Positions 1 through 9,480 of a stretch of 64,000 nt of DNA are shown here, piece by piece. Location: contig PXYT01000003.1 in NCBI GenBank assembly GCA_003023725.1, positions 80,660 to 144,659 on the forward strand, written 5' to 3'. A program made the translations under genes and the position numbers. Numbering within the stretch: the first letter of the stretch is position 1; each line of letters begins with the position of its first letter. A model generated the notes under the pieces. It did not search any database, was not told the DNA's origin, and was given only the letters and a program-made list of their open reading frames with translations. The DNA is from Sulfobacillus benefaciens. GTDB lineage: Bacteria > Bacillota > Sulfobacillia > Sulfobacillales > Sulfobacillaceae.

Positions 1-2
1 GG

Positions 3-107
3 AACTGTACGCTTAGAGGAGATGTTCGCATTACAGATAATGCCGAAATCATCGGATTTGTGGTACTGGACCACGGCGTTGTGCGTGCAAATGAGCGTCG
101 GCAATAG
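3..107 (+). CDS. C-terminal fragment of an unidentified protein, cut by the window edge
   Basis: A frame open from the first bases runs for 34 codons to a TAG at 105-107. The translation is well behaved, with alternating hydrophobic and charged residues and segments such as GDVRITDNAEIIGF and VVLDHGVVRANERRQ, so it may be the end of a real gene whose start lies to the left. It carries no family motif I recognise. A competing frame with an ATG at 22 overlaps it. Confidence is low because the stretch is short. Confidence 0.3.
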   Translation, partial: NCTLRGDVRITDNAEIIGFVVLDHGVVRANERRQ

Positions 108-1840
108 GGGGAGGATGATGGAATTCCGGCTCAAGGGGTTTAAGGAATGTGTCTCACGCAAGTGTTCAAGGGAAAAAGGTGTACTCACTTGTGGGGTCAT
201 TTGGCGTGCAGCTCCCGGAGCTATGGGCTCGCTGGCCCGATAAGGCGAAAGTTGTCTTACTTCATAAAGGCCACTCAGGCCGTGGGGATGCCGTAATTGT
301 TGTGGGCAGGTGGATGGTGGAAGGAGACAGCCGGAAGCCGTCATGCCAGAGGGATGTATTCGCTACATTTTCTCCTGCTCCCGCTGCACGAGAGTGAACG
401 AGGGGTAACCTGGGTCGATCGTGTCCCCTAGAGTCTGCCGCTTGCGCGGGTAGTGATGGCATTTCTTTTCCAAAACGGCTTGATTTGGATTCTCTGATCC
501 CTATGTCCTTCACTGAGCCAGATCGCCTGCGCCATCTTAACTAAATGAAAATGAAAGTTTTTAACGGTTTGACGTACCGTACTGCATTCGATAATGTGAT
601 TATAATCGGCCAATCTGACCACGAGAGGATGCGTTCTTGCAAATATCATGTGCTGTGGTGTTGCCGAAGCACTGGGACTCTCCCTTGGTGTGTTGGGGGT
701 GAATGGCTGAAGTAGTATTCACCCACTGGCAAGACGAACGCGTGTGGCGGAAGGTGGGGATTTCGGGGAAGCCTATCTCTGTCGGCCGATTAACCACCGT
801 TCATTACCGAAAGGACGTCTTCTGTTCCGGGGGCTGTCTGAAGACTCATGAAGAAAAAAGGGGGGACAGGCTGTCTCGCCGATATCGGAATCGTCTCGGA
901 TCAGTCCGCGGATTGACGAATAACCCGGCGAAGTCGGATGTCGGATAGCTTTCGGATCGGTGTCATTCCTGTGTAGCCAATCAGCCCCTTGGCACGCCTT
1001 CTTTGATTCAAATAGCCGTGGAGGGCCGCCGCTGGCGGCTGTCTTTTGTTGCGGAACACCCAGAAATGACGATAGCAGGTGTCAAGCGGCTGAGTTTACG
1101 CCCAGCGGGGCTCGAAGTGAGGCTAATACGTTACTGATATCCCTGGGCAATCTCGATCGGGGGCAAAAGGTCTGCATTGGGAATACGCGCCACCAACTCA
1201 AGCGATGGCCGGGCGGAAGGATGAGATCCAATAATTGAGAAGAAGGTCTATCACATAAGGGCGCACAATCAATGATATGCATTCAACGTGCTTCAGGAGT
1301 ACACTGACCGGAGTGGGCATGCCCTCGTCGTCAACGAAGATTGTGAGAGGATTGCGATCTGCATGTTTTTGAAGGTTGGTGGATTCACGATATGATCCCC
1401 CGGCCGAAGGCGAAAACGAACGGGCGAGGGCGGCCAGACCCGGACACCGTGTAACCTAGTCCTCCGTGAAAGTGAGTCCAGGGCCCTTCATGTCAGTCTG
1501 AAAGTCCTTTGGATAGGACTCCGTTGGCCCGGGGACCTCACCACAATGTGGAAGATCCTCCATCCAAATGTGTTATGGGTAGTGTTAAGGGCTAAAGACA
1601 AGGGTTAGGAAGTTTTGTCGGCTATCACCACGTGGGATGCGGGTTCATTGCGTTGATTCAGAGGCAGGCACGATGGGCAGGCTTCCGCAGCGAAATAGTG
1701 TTCATAAGGTGAGTTATTCGCACATCAAGCGGAATGGAAAGTTCGTCTGTTCGAGAGTACATGGCAAGAGGGTGTGCAAACATCGAAAAATCAGGCGGCT
1801 TAATCTATTTAATCTATTAGTTGGGTTTTGGGACTACATA
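108..1840. other. Long region without a supportable intact gene; decayed coding-like patches
   Basis: No ORF here has both a credible ribosome binding site and a recognisable product. One plus-strand frame from 973 to 1395 reads as protein-like text (EGRRWRLSFVAEHPEM, then SGHALVVNEDCERIAICM) interrupted by TGA codons at 1135, about 1222 and 1273, ending in TGA at 1393-1395. A minus-strand stretch at 428-649 also reads as protein-like. I interpret the region as decayed genes or insertion-sequence debris, but I cannot name a family. Confidence 0.4.
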
Positions 1841-1864
1841 TTTTGAAAGGAGCCAGAGAACGCA

Positions 1865-2848
1865 ATGGAATACCGAACTTTGGGGAAAACAGGATGGGAA
1901 ATTAGCGAGGTGAGTTTTGGAACATGGGCACTCGGGGGATCATGGGGACGAGCTGTCGATGAGAGGGAAGCACTGAGTGCCCTGTCTTATGCCATGGAAA
2001 GAGGTGTGAACTTTTTTGATACGGCCGATGTTTATGGCGACGGGCGTTCCGAGGAGTTTTTGGGAAAGGCATGCGGGCGGCGCCAGGACATCATCATAGC
2101 CACCAAATTCTGCCGGGCCGGGGATATTTCTGATCCCCTAACCTATTCCTACGATCAGACTAAAGCATACGCCGTGGGGAGCCTCAAGCGTTTGCAAAGG
2201 GACCGTATTGATTTGTACCAAATACACTGCCCGCCGGCCTGGGTCATCGAGCAAGGAGAGGTGTTCCAGGTTCTTGACAGGTTGAAGGAAGAAGGGCTGA
2301 TTCGTCATTATGGCGTGAGTGTGGAAACAGTGGACGAAGGGCTGAAGGCGATGACGTATCCTCATGTCAGTACCTTGCAAGTGATTTTGAATATCTTTCG
2401 TCAAAAGGTGGTGTCAGAGTTGTTGCCCCAGGCTGTGTCTCATAAGGTGGGAATTTTAGCCCGGGTCCCTTTGGCAAGCGGGTTGTTAAGTGGAAAATTT
2501 CATGCTGGAGACACATTTGCCGCAGATGATCACCGTCATTTTAACCGTGACGGAGCAGCATTCAATGTGGGAGAAACATTTGCCGGCTTGCCGTTTGCCA
2601 AAGGTGTCGAGTTAGTTGAGAAAATTCGCTGGATCGCCCAGGGGCGTCCCAACATGGCGGCAGCGGCGCTCAGATGGATACTGGACCAGCCGGGAGTCTC
2701 GTCGGTCATACCCGGATTCAAGAATATCAGGCAAATCGACCAGAACTTGTCGGCTCTCGATGCGGCGTCCTTTACCGATGAGGAACTCACAGAATTGAGG
2801 GACTTCTACCGGTCGTCCGTGGCTGACCACATTCGAGGTGCGTACTAA
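1865..2848 (+). CDS. Aldo/keto reductase
   Basis: Predicted NAD(P)H-dependent aldo/keto reductase of 327 residues, the usual length for this cytosolic TIM-barrel family. The N-terminus has the family opening MEYRTLGKTGWEISEVSFG. The catalytic tetrad is visible: Asp and Tyr in FFDTADVYGDGRSEEF, Lys in IIIATKF and His in DLYQIHCP. The C-terminal cofactor region is present as SVIPGFKNIRQIDQNL. The ATG at 1865 follows an AAAGGAGCC ribosome binding site. The gene stands alone, with an MFS gene converging on it from the other strand. The substrate cannot be told; typical ones are carbonyls such as methylglyoxal or sugar aldehydes. Confidence 0.93.
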   Translation: MEYRTLGKTGWEISEVSFGTWALGGSWGRAVDEREALSALSYAMERGVNFFDTADVYGDGRSEEFLGKACGRRQDIIIATKFCRAGDISDPLTYSYDQTKAYAVGSLKRLQRDRIDLYQIHCPPAWVIEQGEVFQVLDRLKEEGLIRHYGVSVETVDEGLKAMTYPHVSTLQVILNIFRQKVVSELLPQAVSHKVGILARVPLASGLLSGKFHAGDTFAADDHRHFNRDGAAFNVGETFAGLPFAKGVELVEKIRWIAQGRPNMAAAALRWILDQPGVSSVIPGFKNIRQIDQNLSALDAASFTDEELTELRDFYRSSVADHIRGAY

Positions 2849-2963
2849 TCTCGTGATCTTGGCTTCAGATGGGATTGTCAGCGGTGTGGAGGGCCTGCTC
2901 TCTTTATCCACCCCCGAGCACGCTGGCATACCCGTCCTGACAGCCGGAAAGCGGATTGTCTGA

Positions 2964-4148
2964 TCAAACTCGCTCATCCAACATGTCATCCTGCAAAAAG
3001 GCGGGATTGCGGTTCAACAACAGCAGGACGAGTAGTCCGGCAGCACTGCTGGCGGCAGCCACGCTATAGAGCAGAACCGGTCCCCCCCTCTCAAGAGCCA
3101 TACCGCAGATGAGATTGCCCGAAATTGTGGCCATGCCGATACTCACCATGCTGTAGAGGCTTTGGCCTGTGGCCCTGAGGGGGGCGGGAAAATGCTGTGC
3201 GACATAGGTGACACTGGATATCCAAAAGAGGCCGAAGGATAAACCATGCAAAAGCTGAATCACGACATAAACCCAGGGAATGGGAAATGCTGCCATCAGG
3301 GTCCAGCGCAGAACATAGGTTCCAGCTGAAAGCAGCATAATCTTGTTCGGAGAGTGATTGCGAAGAAGCCGCCCCGCCCATAACATGGCCGGCACGTTGG
3401 ATAAGGATCCCAAAGCCAGAGCCCAGCCTGTATCCGGAAAAGCCCCGCCGATATCATGGAAGGCGAGACTAAAAAACCCATCATAAGCGCTCAGGGTCTC
3501 CTGTACTAAAAATCCCGCCAGCAGGAAGAACAAAAACCGCCGGTTTGCCAAAGCCCCCTGTAATGTCTGCCAAAAGGATCCCGTAGAGCGCACTGTTCGG
3601 GTTTGGGGCAGTCTAACAACCCAAATGGCGGCCAGGATACTGAAAACCATAAAGGGTATCCAAAGGTTGCGGATATTGACATGCGAAATGTAGAGTCCTG
3701 CCAAAAACGCTCCGGCGGCAGAACCCAAGGATCCGAAGAGACGAATGGCCCCGTAATGCACCTTGGCCTTGGAGATAATAGAAATGGTGTAGGCGTCGCT
3801 GAGGGAACTGCGTGAGACCATAAACACATTGAATAGCATGGCAATCCCGATTAAGTTTAACAGGCCCGGCGTGTTGAACCCCATTGCCACGATTCCGGGA
3901 ACGGCCATAACCAACAAAAGCGGGTAGTGGCTGGAAGGAAAATGATCCACCAAGATTCCCCATACGGGTTGTGCCATGATGCCAACGGTGGTAGACAGGG
4001 CGAACACCAGACCGATTTGCGGGCTGGACAGGCCATCATGGGATAACCAGAGAGCAAGATACGGAACGAGTGCGGAGGCAGAAATTCCAGAAAAGAAATA
4101 TAACATGCGGGTTGTCAAAAGAAATGGGTACTTCTCCTCGCTGTCCAC
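2964..4148 (-). CDS. MFS transporter, LacY/3-phenylpropionate-permease-like (MFS_1_like)
   Basis: Integral membrane protein of 394 residues with about 12 hydrophobic segments and no signal peptide, typical of the major facilitator superfamily. The N-terminal part (PYLALWLSHDGLSSPQIG, then AQPVWGILVDH) is the loop 2-3 signature of the MFS_1_like branch that includes 3-phenylpropionate and nucleoside permeases. The start appears to be a GTG at 4148 preceded by GGGAG about nine bases away. It converges on the aldo/keto reductase, and its own promoter would lie in the interval shared with glutamate decarboxylase. Direction of transport and substrate are not visible. Confidence 0.85.
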   Translation of the reverse strand: MDSEEKYPFLLTTRMLYFFSGISASALVPYLALWLSHDGLSSPQIGLVFALSTTVGIMAQPVWGILVDHFPSSHYPLLLVMAVPGIVAMGFNTPGLLNLIGIAMLFNVFMVSRSSLSDAYTISIISKAKVHYGAIRLFGSLGSAAGAFLAGLYISHVNIRNLWIPFMVFSILAAIWVVRLPQTRTVRSTGSFWQTLQGALANRRFLFFLLAGFLVQETLSAYDGFFSLAFHDIGGAFPDTGWALALGSLSNVPAMLWAGRLLRNHSPNKIMLLSAGTYVLRWTLMAAFPIPWVYVVIQLLHGLSFGLFWISSVTYVAQHFPAPLRATGQSLYSMVSIGMATISGNLICGMALERGGPVLLYSVAAASSAAGLLVLLLLNRNPAFLQDDMLDERV

Positions 4149-4321
4149 GGCTGTCGACTCCCAACGAACTCTGTCGCGTTTTTCATAAACAATAGCACTG
4201 AATCGGGTGGGGACAAAGTCCGCAAAGGGAGTATTTAAGCCGAGATTCGGGCAAGAGACTCGTCAGGGGCTGTTGTCGGCGACAAACATCCAATGCCGGC
4301 TAAAAATTTTGTGTCTTACAA

Positions 4322-4375
4322 CTGAGGCCTCAGTGGCGAGTGTCCTTAGGCTCACAACACACCTTCCGTTATAAT
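4322..4375 (+). promoter_or_regulatory. Palindrome and -10 box upstream of glutamate decarboxylase
   Basis: A perfect 12-base palindrome CTGAGGCCTCAG at 4322-4333 lies 36 bases upstream of a consensus -10 hexamer TATAAT at 4370-4375. No convincing -35 is visible at the right spacing, which would suit an activated promoter. The -10 box overlaps the first ATG of the downstream frame (4374), so that ATG is unlikely to be the start. That the palindrome is a regulator site is inference. Confidence 0.5.
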
Positions 4376-4409
4376 GGAAAATAAGTTCCAGACGAAAGGA
4401 GAGGTTCTA

Positions 4410-5801
4410 TTGAGTTGGCATTCCAATCGGCATATGAAAAGCGAGGTATCCATCAATCCATTGTTTGCCCGCCGCGGGGAAGATTCTGTTCCCCGGTACA
4501 AGTTGCCCGACGGCGGCCTTCTACCGGACACCGCTTATCAAATCGTTCATGACGAACTCACCTTGGATGGTAGCGCACGATTGAATTTGGCTACTTTTGT
4601 GGGCACGTGGATGGAGGCAGAGGCCCAAAAACTCTACGTAGAAGCCGCCGACAAAAATATGATCGACAAAGACGAGTATCCCCAGACTGCGGCCATCGAA
4701 GAAAGGTGCTTGCGCATTATTGCTGATTTATGGAACGCGCCTGATGAAACGAAAACCATAGGCGTATCGACTACGGGTTCGTCTGAAGCCTGCATGCTGG
4801 GAGGTTTGGCTTTAAAGAGGCGTTGGCAAATTGCACGTCGCAAACAAGGCAAGCCGGTTGATCATCCCAATATCGTTTTTAGTTCGGCAGTTCAGGTGGT
4901 CTGGGAAAAGTTCGCTAATTATTTTGAAGTCGAGCCCCGTTACGTGGATATCTCCCCGGAACGTCCTTATTTAACTCCCGAAGGTGTTTTGGAAGCGGTG
5001 GATGAAAACACAATTGGGGTTGTGCCGATATTGGGCGTGACCTATACCGGGACTTATGAGCCGGTAGAAGCTATTGCTCATGCGCTTGATGATTTGGAAA
5101 AACGAACAGCTCTGTCGGTTCCGATCCACGTTGACGCGGCCTCGGGCGGATTCGTTGCACCGTTTCTGCAGGAAAAGGTGGTGTGGGATTTTCGTCTGCC
5201 ACGAGTGCATTCGATCAATACATCAGGGCACAAATACGGGTTGGTTTATCCGGGACTGGGGTGGGTGTTGTGGCGCTCTCAAGATTTACTGCCCGAAGAA
5301 CTGGTCTTCAATGTGTCATATCTGGGGGGCAGCATGCCTACGTTCGGACTTAATTTTTCCCGTCCTGGAGGCCAAGTTCTTCTCCAATACTACAATTTTC
5401 TCCGTCTGGGGCGCGAAGGCTACTACCTGGTTCAAAAGACCTGTCAGAACGTGGCGCATTTTCTGGCCCACGAGATTGGGGCCATGGCGCCGTTTGAACT
5501 GTTGACGGATGGATCGGACCTCCCGGTGTTCGCGTGGCGTAAAAAACCTCAATATAATCCCTTGTGGTCATTGGAAGATCTGTCGTTCATGTTGCGTGAA
5601 CGCGGATGGCAGGTTCCCGCCTATCCCCTGCCGAGTGGTATGCAGGATGTCACCATCATGCGAGTCGTGGTGCGAAATAGCTTTTCAATGGACATGGCGC
5701 ATTTGTTTCTCGAGGATTTTAAGCGGGCTGTGGCTCATTTGGAGGACCTCGACCGTCCTTTTCCGCAAGTTTTGCGACAAGAAAACGCCTTTCATCATTA
5801 A
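4410..5801 (+). CDS. gadB: Glutamate decarboxylase
   Basis: PLP-dependent decarboxylase converting glutamate to GABA and CO2, which consumes a cytosolic proton and supports acid resistance. With a TTG start at 4410 it has 464 residues, close to the usual 466. I prefer this TTG because AAAGGAGAGG sits just upstream at 4395-4404, whereas the earlier in-frame ATG at 4374 overlaps a TATAAT box. The PLP-binding lysine is Lys275 in NTSGHKYG, and the preceding HVDAASGGFVAPF holds the cofactor-stacking Asp. The C-terminus ends in His-His, as in the pH-responsive E. coli enzymes. No glutamate/GABA antiporter lies next to it; whether the divergent MFS protein serves that role is unknown. Confidence 0.95.
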   Translation: MSWHSNRHMKSEVSINPLFARRGEDSVPRYKLPDGGLLPDTAYQIVHDELTLDGSARLNLATFVGTWMEAEAQKLYVEAADKNMIDKDEYPQTAAIEERCLRIIADLWNAPDETKTIGVSTTGSSEACMLGGLALKRRWQIARRKQGKPVDHPNIVFSSAVQVVWEKFANYFEVEPRYVDISPERPYLTPEGVLEAVDENTIGVVPILGVTYTGTYEPVEAIAHALDDLEKRTALSVPIHVDAASGGFVAPFLQEKVVWDFRLPRVHSINTSGHKYGLVYPGLGWVLWRSQDLLPEELVFNVSYLGGSMPTFGLNFSRPGGQVLLQYYNFLRLGREGYYLVQKTCQNVAHFLAHEIGAMAPFELLTDGSDLPVFAWRKKPQYNPLWSLEDLSFMLRERGWQVPAYPLPSGMQDVTIMRVVVRNSFSMDMAHLFLEDFKRAVAHLEDLDRPFPQVLRQENAFHH

Positions 5802-6844
5802 AGCCAATGCCGGATTCACCTCCTCCGTCCCTCGCGTCGTGACGAGTTGGTATCTGGGTTGTTTGAAATTCTCTCCTGTCTTCTTGGGTGTCGGTCAGAT
5901 CAGCGCTTGGCCAAGCATTTTATGAGGAGGCTTCGTTGACTGCGATCCCATCCATGACCTGCCACAATTGTTGGGAACTAGAGAATGCCGACAAGTCCTG
6001 CCTTGGGAACGAAAAAGGCGGACTTGTTTTGCGTTTAAGTGCATTGTCGTGCGTGCCTAGGACATGGCCGCGAATGGATAGATGAAGAGTGCGCGTTTAG
6101 TCAGTGAGAAAGAAGCCACAAAAATACTAGAGCGACGGACATCTTTCCGTCATCTACGGGTGTCATCCGGAGGAATGGGCCTAGCGCGAGAAGGGGTCAT
6201 TCCAACAGAGATTTGGGGCGGAAGTTCAGAGACTGGAAAACCACCACCTTCGCCGGACGATTCGCGGTCCACCGTTGACTGTTGACTGAAATGCCATGGA
6301 ATTTTGGCCGCAGTAACGCCCTCCCACATTCTCGAGAACCTGGAACTCAAAGCCATTGTTCGGTGTCGGGATCCTTTTGTTGTGATCTTCGCAACGGAAT
6401 GATCCGTATCCATCATCCGGCAGCCTAACACCATCTCCGGCTAAAATTATGTTGCATGGCACAACTTGGCTGAAGGCAACTTGACACCATGTTTGGAGTG
6501 AGGAAAACGAAATTCGAGACTTTTGTGCACGGCTGTGATGGGATGCCCTATTGTGATGCTGTGAAGGGATTTTCCGTTGTCCTTGGATGTACAAAGACCT
6601 TATTGTGTTGACTGCATAGGTCTTTCGAGTCGGTGACCTGTTATCGCGTTTAGGGACTTACTATTCTATGCAACTAGAAAAAACCTGCTAAATATTTTTG
6701 ATAACACTATCCATGAATCATCTTATTTTGCTACGGTATAAATATGTCTTTATGAAGTCAAAAACTTCCCCAAACATACCAGGGAATGAGAAAGGGGAGA
6801 CTGGCAGCAAAGCCTCAAAACTTGGAAGAAAAAGGGAGGAAGCA
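5802..6844. other. Intergenic stretch without a recognised gene
   Basis: About 1 kb between gadB and the cytochrome genes. A short plus-strand frame near 6299-6400 reads like protein (ILAAVTPSHILENLELKAI) but stops quickly. The last 200 bases before 6845 are AT-rich and presumably contain the cytochrome promoter; I could not fix its boxes. An ORF extension of the cytochrome upstream to 6698 lacks a ribosome binding site and I take it as untranslated leader. Confidence 0.4.
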
Positions 6845-7504
6845 ATGAATCTCACAGTCATCTTAAGGAAAAAAATGGGGCAGCTGTTTTCTTTGGACAC
6901 GTGGCTCCCTACTGAGCTGCCTGAATATGCTACAGGGTTCATGTACACCCTGGGTTCCCTGACGGCGTCGAGTTTCGTTATGCTTTTGCTTTCCGGCATC
7001 GTTATGGCTGCCAATGGACCCCAGTGGTGGACAATTTCGCAAATCGGATTTTTTGTCCGTGGAGTACATTTTTGGTCTGTGCAGGCATTTTTTTTCTTCA
7101 TGGTCATGCATTTGTTGCGGGTGTTTTTTTCGGGTGCCTGGCGCGGCGGACGCCAAAGGACGTGGTTATTGGGCACGCTCGCTTTGCTTATTGCCGTGCC
7201 AACCGCCTTTACCGGTTATCTAATGCGGGGAGATTTTTATTCGCAATGGAATGCTGTGCAGGCGAAAGACGGGTTGAATGCTTTGGGACTGGCATGGTTC
7301 AATCCGCTGAACGCGGGGCAGATGTATGGCTTGCACGTCATTGTGTTCCCCTTTGTTTTGGGATATATCATTGCCGTTCACATTGCCATGGTGCGCATTA
7401 AGGGAGTGGTTCCCCCCTATCCCACACATGAAGAACTGGAGGAACAGGGGGTCCTGACGACAACGGACAAAAAGGAGGGTTATCATGTATCATCCGGACG
7501 TTGA
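6845..7504 (+). CDS. Cytochrome b6-type haem subunit of a quinol oxidoreductase
   Basis: Four-helix dihaem cytochrome b subunit, 219 residues, the size of cytochrome b6 rather than full-length cytochrome b. The ATG at 6845 follows GGGAGGAAGCA. Haem ligands come in two pairs: His75 and His89 (13 residues between) in helix B and His164 and His179 (14 between) in helix D. The 14-residue spacing in helix D is the b6f-type signature, against 13 in bc1. It would sit in the cytoplasmic membrane and move electrons from menaquinol. The next gene overlaps its end by 20 bases and has its own ribosome binding site, so the two are co-expressed. No Rieske or c-type cytochrome gene lies nearby. Confidence 0.88.
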   Translation: MNLTVILRKKMGQLFSLDTWLPTELPEYATGFMYTLGSLTASSFVMLLLSGIVMAANGPQWWTISQIGFFVRGVHFWSVQAFFFFMVMHLLRVFFSGAWRGGRQRTWLLGTLALLIAVPTAFTGYLMRGDFYSQWNAVQAKDGLNALGLAWFNPLNAGQMYGLHVIVFPFVLGYIIAVHIAMVRIKGVVPPYPTHEELEEQGVLTTTDKKEGYHVSSGR

Positions 7505-8429
7505 TGTTACGCACCGGTACAAATATGCTTCTGCCGATTTTGTGAAGCACTTGCTTAGCACCACGGTGATAGTGGCCATCTTGACTATGGCCTTGTCTGC
7601 GATCTTTCACGAGCCTGTGAGACCTGCCATTAAGATTAACCAATACGCGAATCAGCACCCCTTGGAATTTGTTCGCGTCGCCATGGGAGATTTGGACGGT
7701 AAGGGGGAAATTGCCGATTACGGACCGCCATATAATCACGGAACGGGCATGGTTCAGGACTTTGTGCAAAAGTGGATAGGAATTTTGCACCCGGTTTATC
7801 CGCGTGAGGATTTTGTGCTCAAACCACTGCAATATGCGTCGGTTATCAACCCCAAAATAAAAAGCTATCTCAACCGCTTTGACAAGGCCAGCCCCGTCCA
7901 ACAAAAAATTTGGGAGGCAAACTACAACCGGGCCTTGTCTCATGCGCGCTATGAGGGAGGAGCCATTATTCTGCCTTCCGGGTCCTACGGGCCCGTCGCG
8001 GGCATGATGCAAGGTCTGTTGCAAGTCGGACAAAGCGGATTGATGACCGGAGCTTTGGACCGTAGCCCAGCGGACTATCAGTTCGATAACCAAAATTCAC
8101 TGCTGTTTTTGCAGGGCAAACCTTTGCACAATGCCGCGTCAAAATTGGAGTTAAAGGGAGATCAGTGGGGCATTATTCATGAAGAAGACGCTCCCTATCC
8201 CGGACCTTGGTGGATGACCATCGTGACGGCAATTTATCAAATTCCTTTCATTGCCCATGCTTCGGCCGCGGATGCTATGGCACTTGGCTCGGGAATGATT
8301 CTGTTCCTATTCTTGATGTTTGCGCCTTGGATACCGATATTAAACCGTCTTCCGCGGTATTTAGGTGTCCATCGCCTGATATGGCGAGAGTATTATAAAA
8401 AGTATCACGCCAAGGATTTTACGATGTGA
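7485..8429 (+). CDS. Partner membrane subunit of the b6-type cytochrome (subunit-IV position, large extracytoplasmic insert)
   Basis: 314 residues, starting at ATG 7485 after AAAGGAGGGT and overlapping the cytochrome b6 gene. One membrane helix lies near residues 22-42, then about 190 residues of polar, presumably extracytoplasmic sequence, then one or two hydrophobic segments from about residue 245 (WMTIVTAIYQIPFIAH and GSGMILFLFLMFAPWIPIL). The C-terminus is basic and probably cytoplasmic. Position and overlap argue for the role of b6f subunit IV (the C-terminal part of cytochrome b), but the usual PEWY quinol-site motif is not seen; the nearest text is PYPGPWW. There is no CxxCH haem-c motif. 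The subunit assignment is inference from context. Confidence 0.7.
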   Translation: MYHPDVDVTHRYKYASADFVKHLLSTTVIVAILTMALSAIFHEPVRPAIKINQYANQHPLEFVRVAMGDLDGKGEIADYGPPYNHGTGMVQDFVQKWIGILHPVYPREDFVLKPLQYASVINPKIKSYLNRFDKASPVQQKIWEANYNRALSHARYEGGAIILPSGSYGPVAGMMQGLLQVGQSGLMTGALDRSPADYQFDNQNSLLFLQGKPLHNAASKLELKGDQWGIIHEEDAPYPGPWWMTIVTAIYQIPFIAHASAADAMALGSGMILFLFLMFAPWIPILNRLPRYLGVHRLIWREYYKKYHAKDFTM

Positions 8430-8466
8430 GATCCTGCGTAGCCAATAGAAGCAATGGCGTTTCCTA

Positions 8467-8494
8467 GCCCGGGCCTCAAAATGTCGGCCCGGGC
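8467..8494 (+). terminator. GC-rich hairpin behind the cytochrome operon
   Basis: A perfect 9-bp stem, GCCCGGGCC at 8467-8475 and GGCCCGGGC at 8486-8494, with a 10-base loop, 37 bases after the second cytochrome gene. ATCGCTTTT follows, so a rho-independent terminator is plausible. Confidence 0.65.
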
Positions 8495-8955
8495 ATCGCT
8501 TTTGGCCGATGACCTCCCACCAACACCGGACGCTCGCGAGAACGAATTCGGCAGGGTTGTGATGGGGGGGGTCAACGTTCGCCAACGCGCCGGTCGTCGT
8601 CACCTTATAGACGCTGTATGGGGTGGTTTGCCCTTTTGCCCGATGCGGAAAATCATAGACATTCATGGTCGGCAGTTCTTCATGGGGATGTCATTCCCGA
8701 CCCGCATTTCGCAAGGAGCTCACCCGTTTTTTTCTTGGCATCGACCGAAATCAAGGGATGTCCCGCGTCTTGAAAGGCCCGGATCGGCTTGTAAATCGAC
8801 TGAAATGGGTCATCTGCGGCCGGAACGGTCTGCGGCCCCCTCATGCGCCTTCCGCGGGCTTTGCAGACTCTAGCCTTGATCGGGCAAGAGGACGGCGACG
8901 GTGTTGGGGCTAACTGTGCGACGCCTCCCCGTAACGCGGCGCTCAGCATCGCCAA
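8480..8955 (-). pseudogene. ISAzo13-type transposase, central fragment, frameshifted
   Basis: Read on the minus strand, two frames together give the middle of an ISAzo13-family transposase. The first (8955 to about 8680) has FQSIYKPIRAFQDAGHPL and ISVDAKKK, the conserved 'isvDtKKKE' block. The second (8666 to about 8483) has MNVYDFPHRAKGQTTPYSVY and ASVRCWWEVIGQKRCPG, matching the family's 'vnvyDFp..a.G.aiPYGiYD' and 'siRrWWe.lG...yp' text. A frame change lies between them and no intact ORF spans them. The piece is inactive debris. The N-terminal part of the same family lies just to the right in the opposite orientation. Confidence 0.75.
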
Positions 8956-9108
8956 ACTCTTTGACGTGTATCGCCATGTGAAAATTGAATTTCATTGTGG
9001 AAAGGAGAACGCGGGGGAGCATGCCGAATGTCTTCTTAATTTACGTTTGATGATTAGAAGACATTCGACCCTATATGCGGGGGACATCGAATAATCAGTA
9101 CCACAAAA

Positions 9109-9480
9109 GTGCCATCGGTTGGGCCATTGTTGAATGAAAAATTGCGACGATTGGCGGCGGCCAACGAAGCCCTCGTGCTGGAATACGGAGGAATTTCTGT
9201 CCTGGCTCGGGAGAGCAGTTTGTCTATCTCCACGATGCGTGCCGGTGTGACTGAACCCCGGAGCGGGCATTCCGGATCCCTCCTGTGTCGCGGGAGCAAT
9301 TAAGGCATCCCAATCTGCCGACAAGGCGGGATTCCGCCGCCAAGGGTTTTCCGCCCGCTCCGGGCCGGCGAATACGGTCCGAGGGCACGGCATCGGAAGA
9401 TTACGTAACGAAGACAGAACGACAACACCCTTTCATTATTATCATCGAGGCAGGCGGCTTGCTGACGCCAGGAGGCATGC
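9109..9480 (+). pseudogene. ISAzo13-type transposase, N-terminal fragment, inverted relative to its neighbour
   Basis: The plus-strand frame from 9109 reads LNEKLRRLAAANEALVLEYG followed by GISVLARESSLSISTMRAGV. This is the N-terminal helix-turn-helix region of ISAzo13-family transposases (consensus 'L.Ek.rRl.aA.EA.alg.GGi..vs.atGlSr.TIr.G'). It meets a stop at 9301-9303 and further degenerate text continues in other frames to about 9480. Because the central fragment at 8480-8955 lies on the opposite strand, the element has been broken and partly inverted. Confidence 0.65.

Noticed and set aside
7398..8093. 231-codon minus-strand frame opposite the cytochrome partner gene
   Set aside because: It lies antisense to a well-supported gene with its own ribosome binding site, has no binding site itself and no family text.
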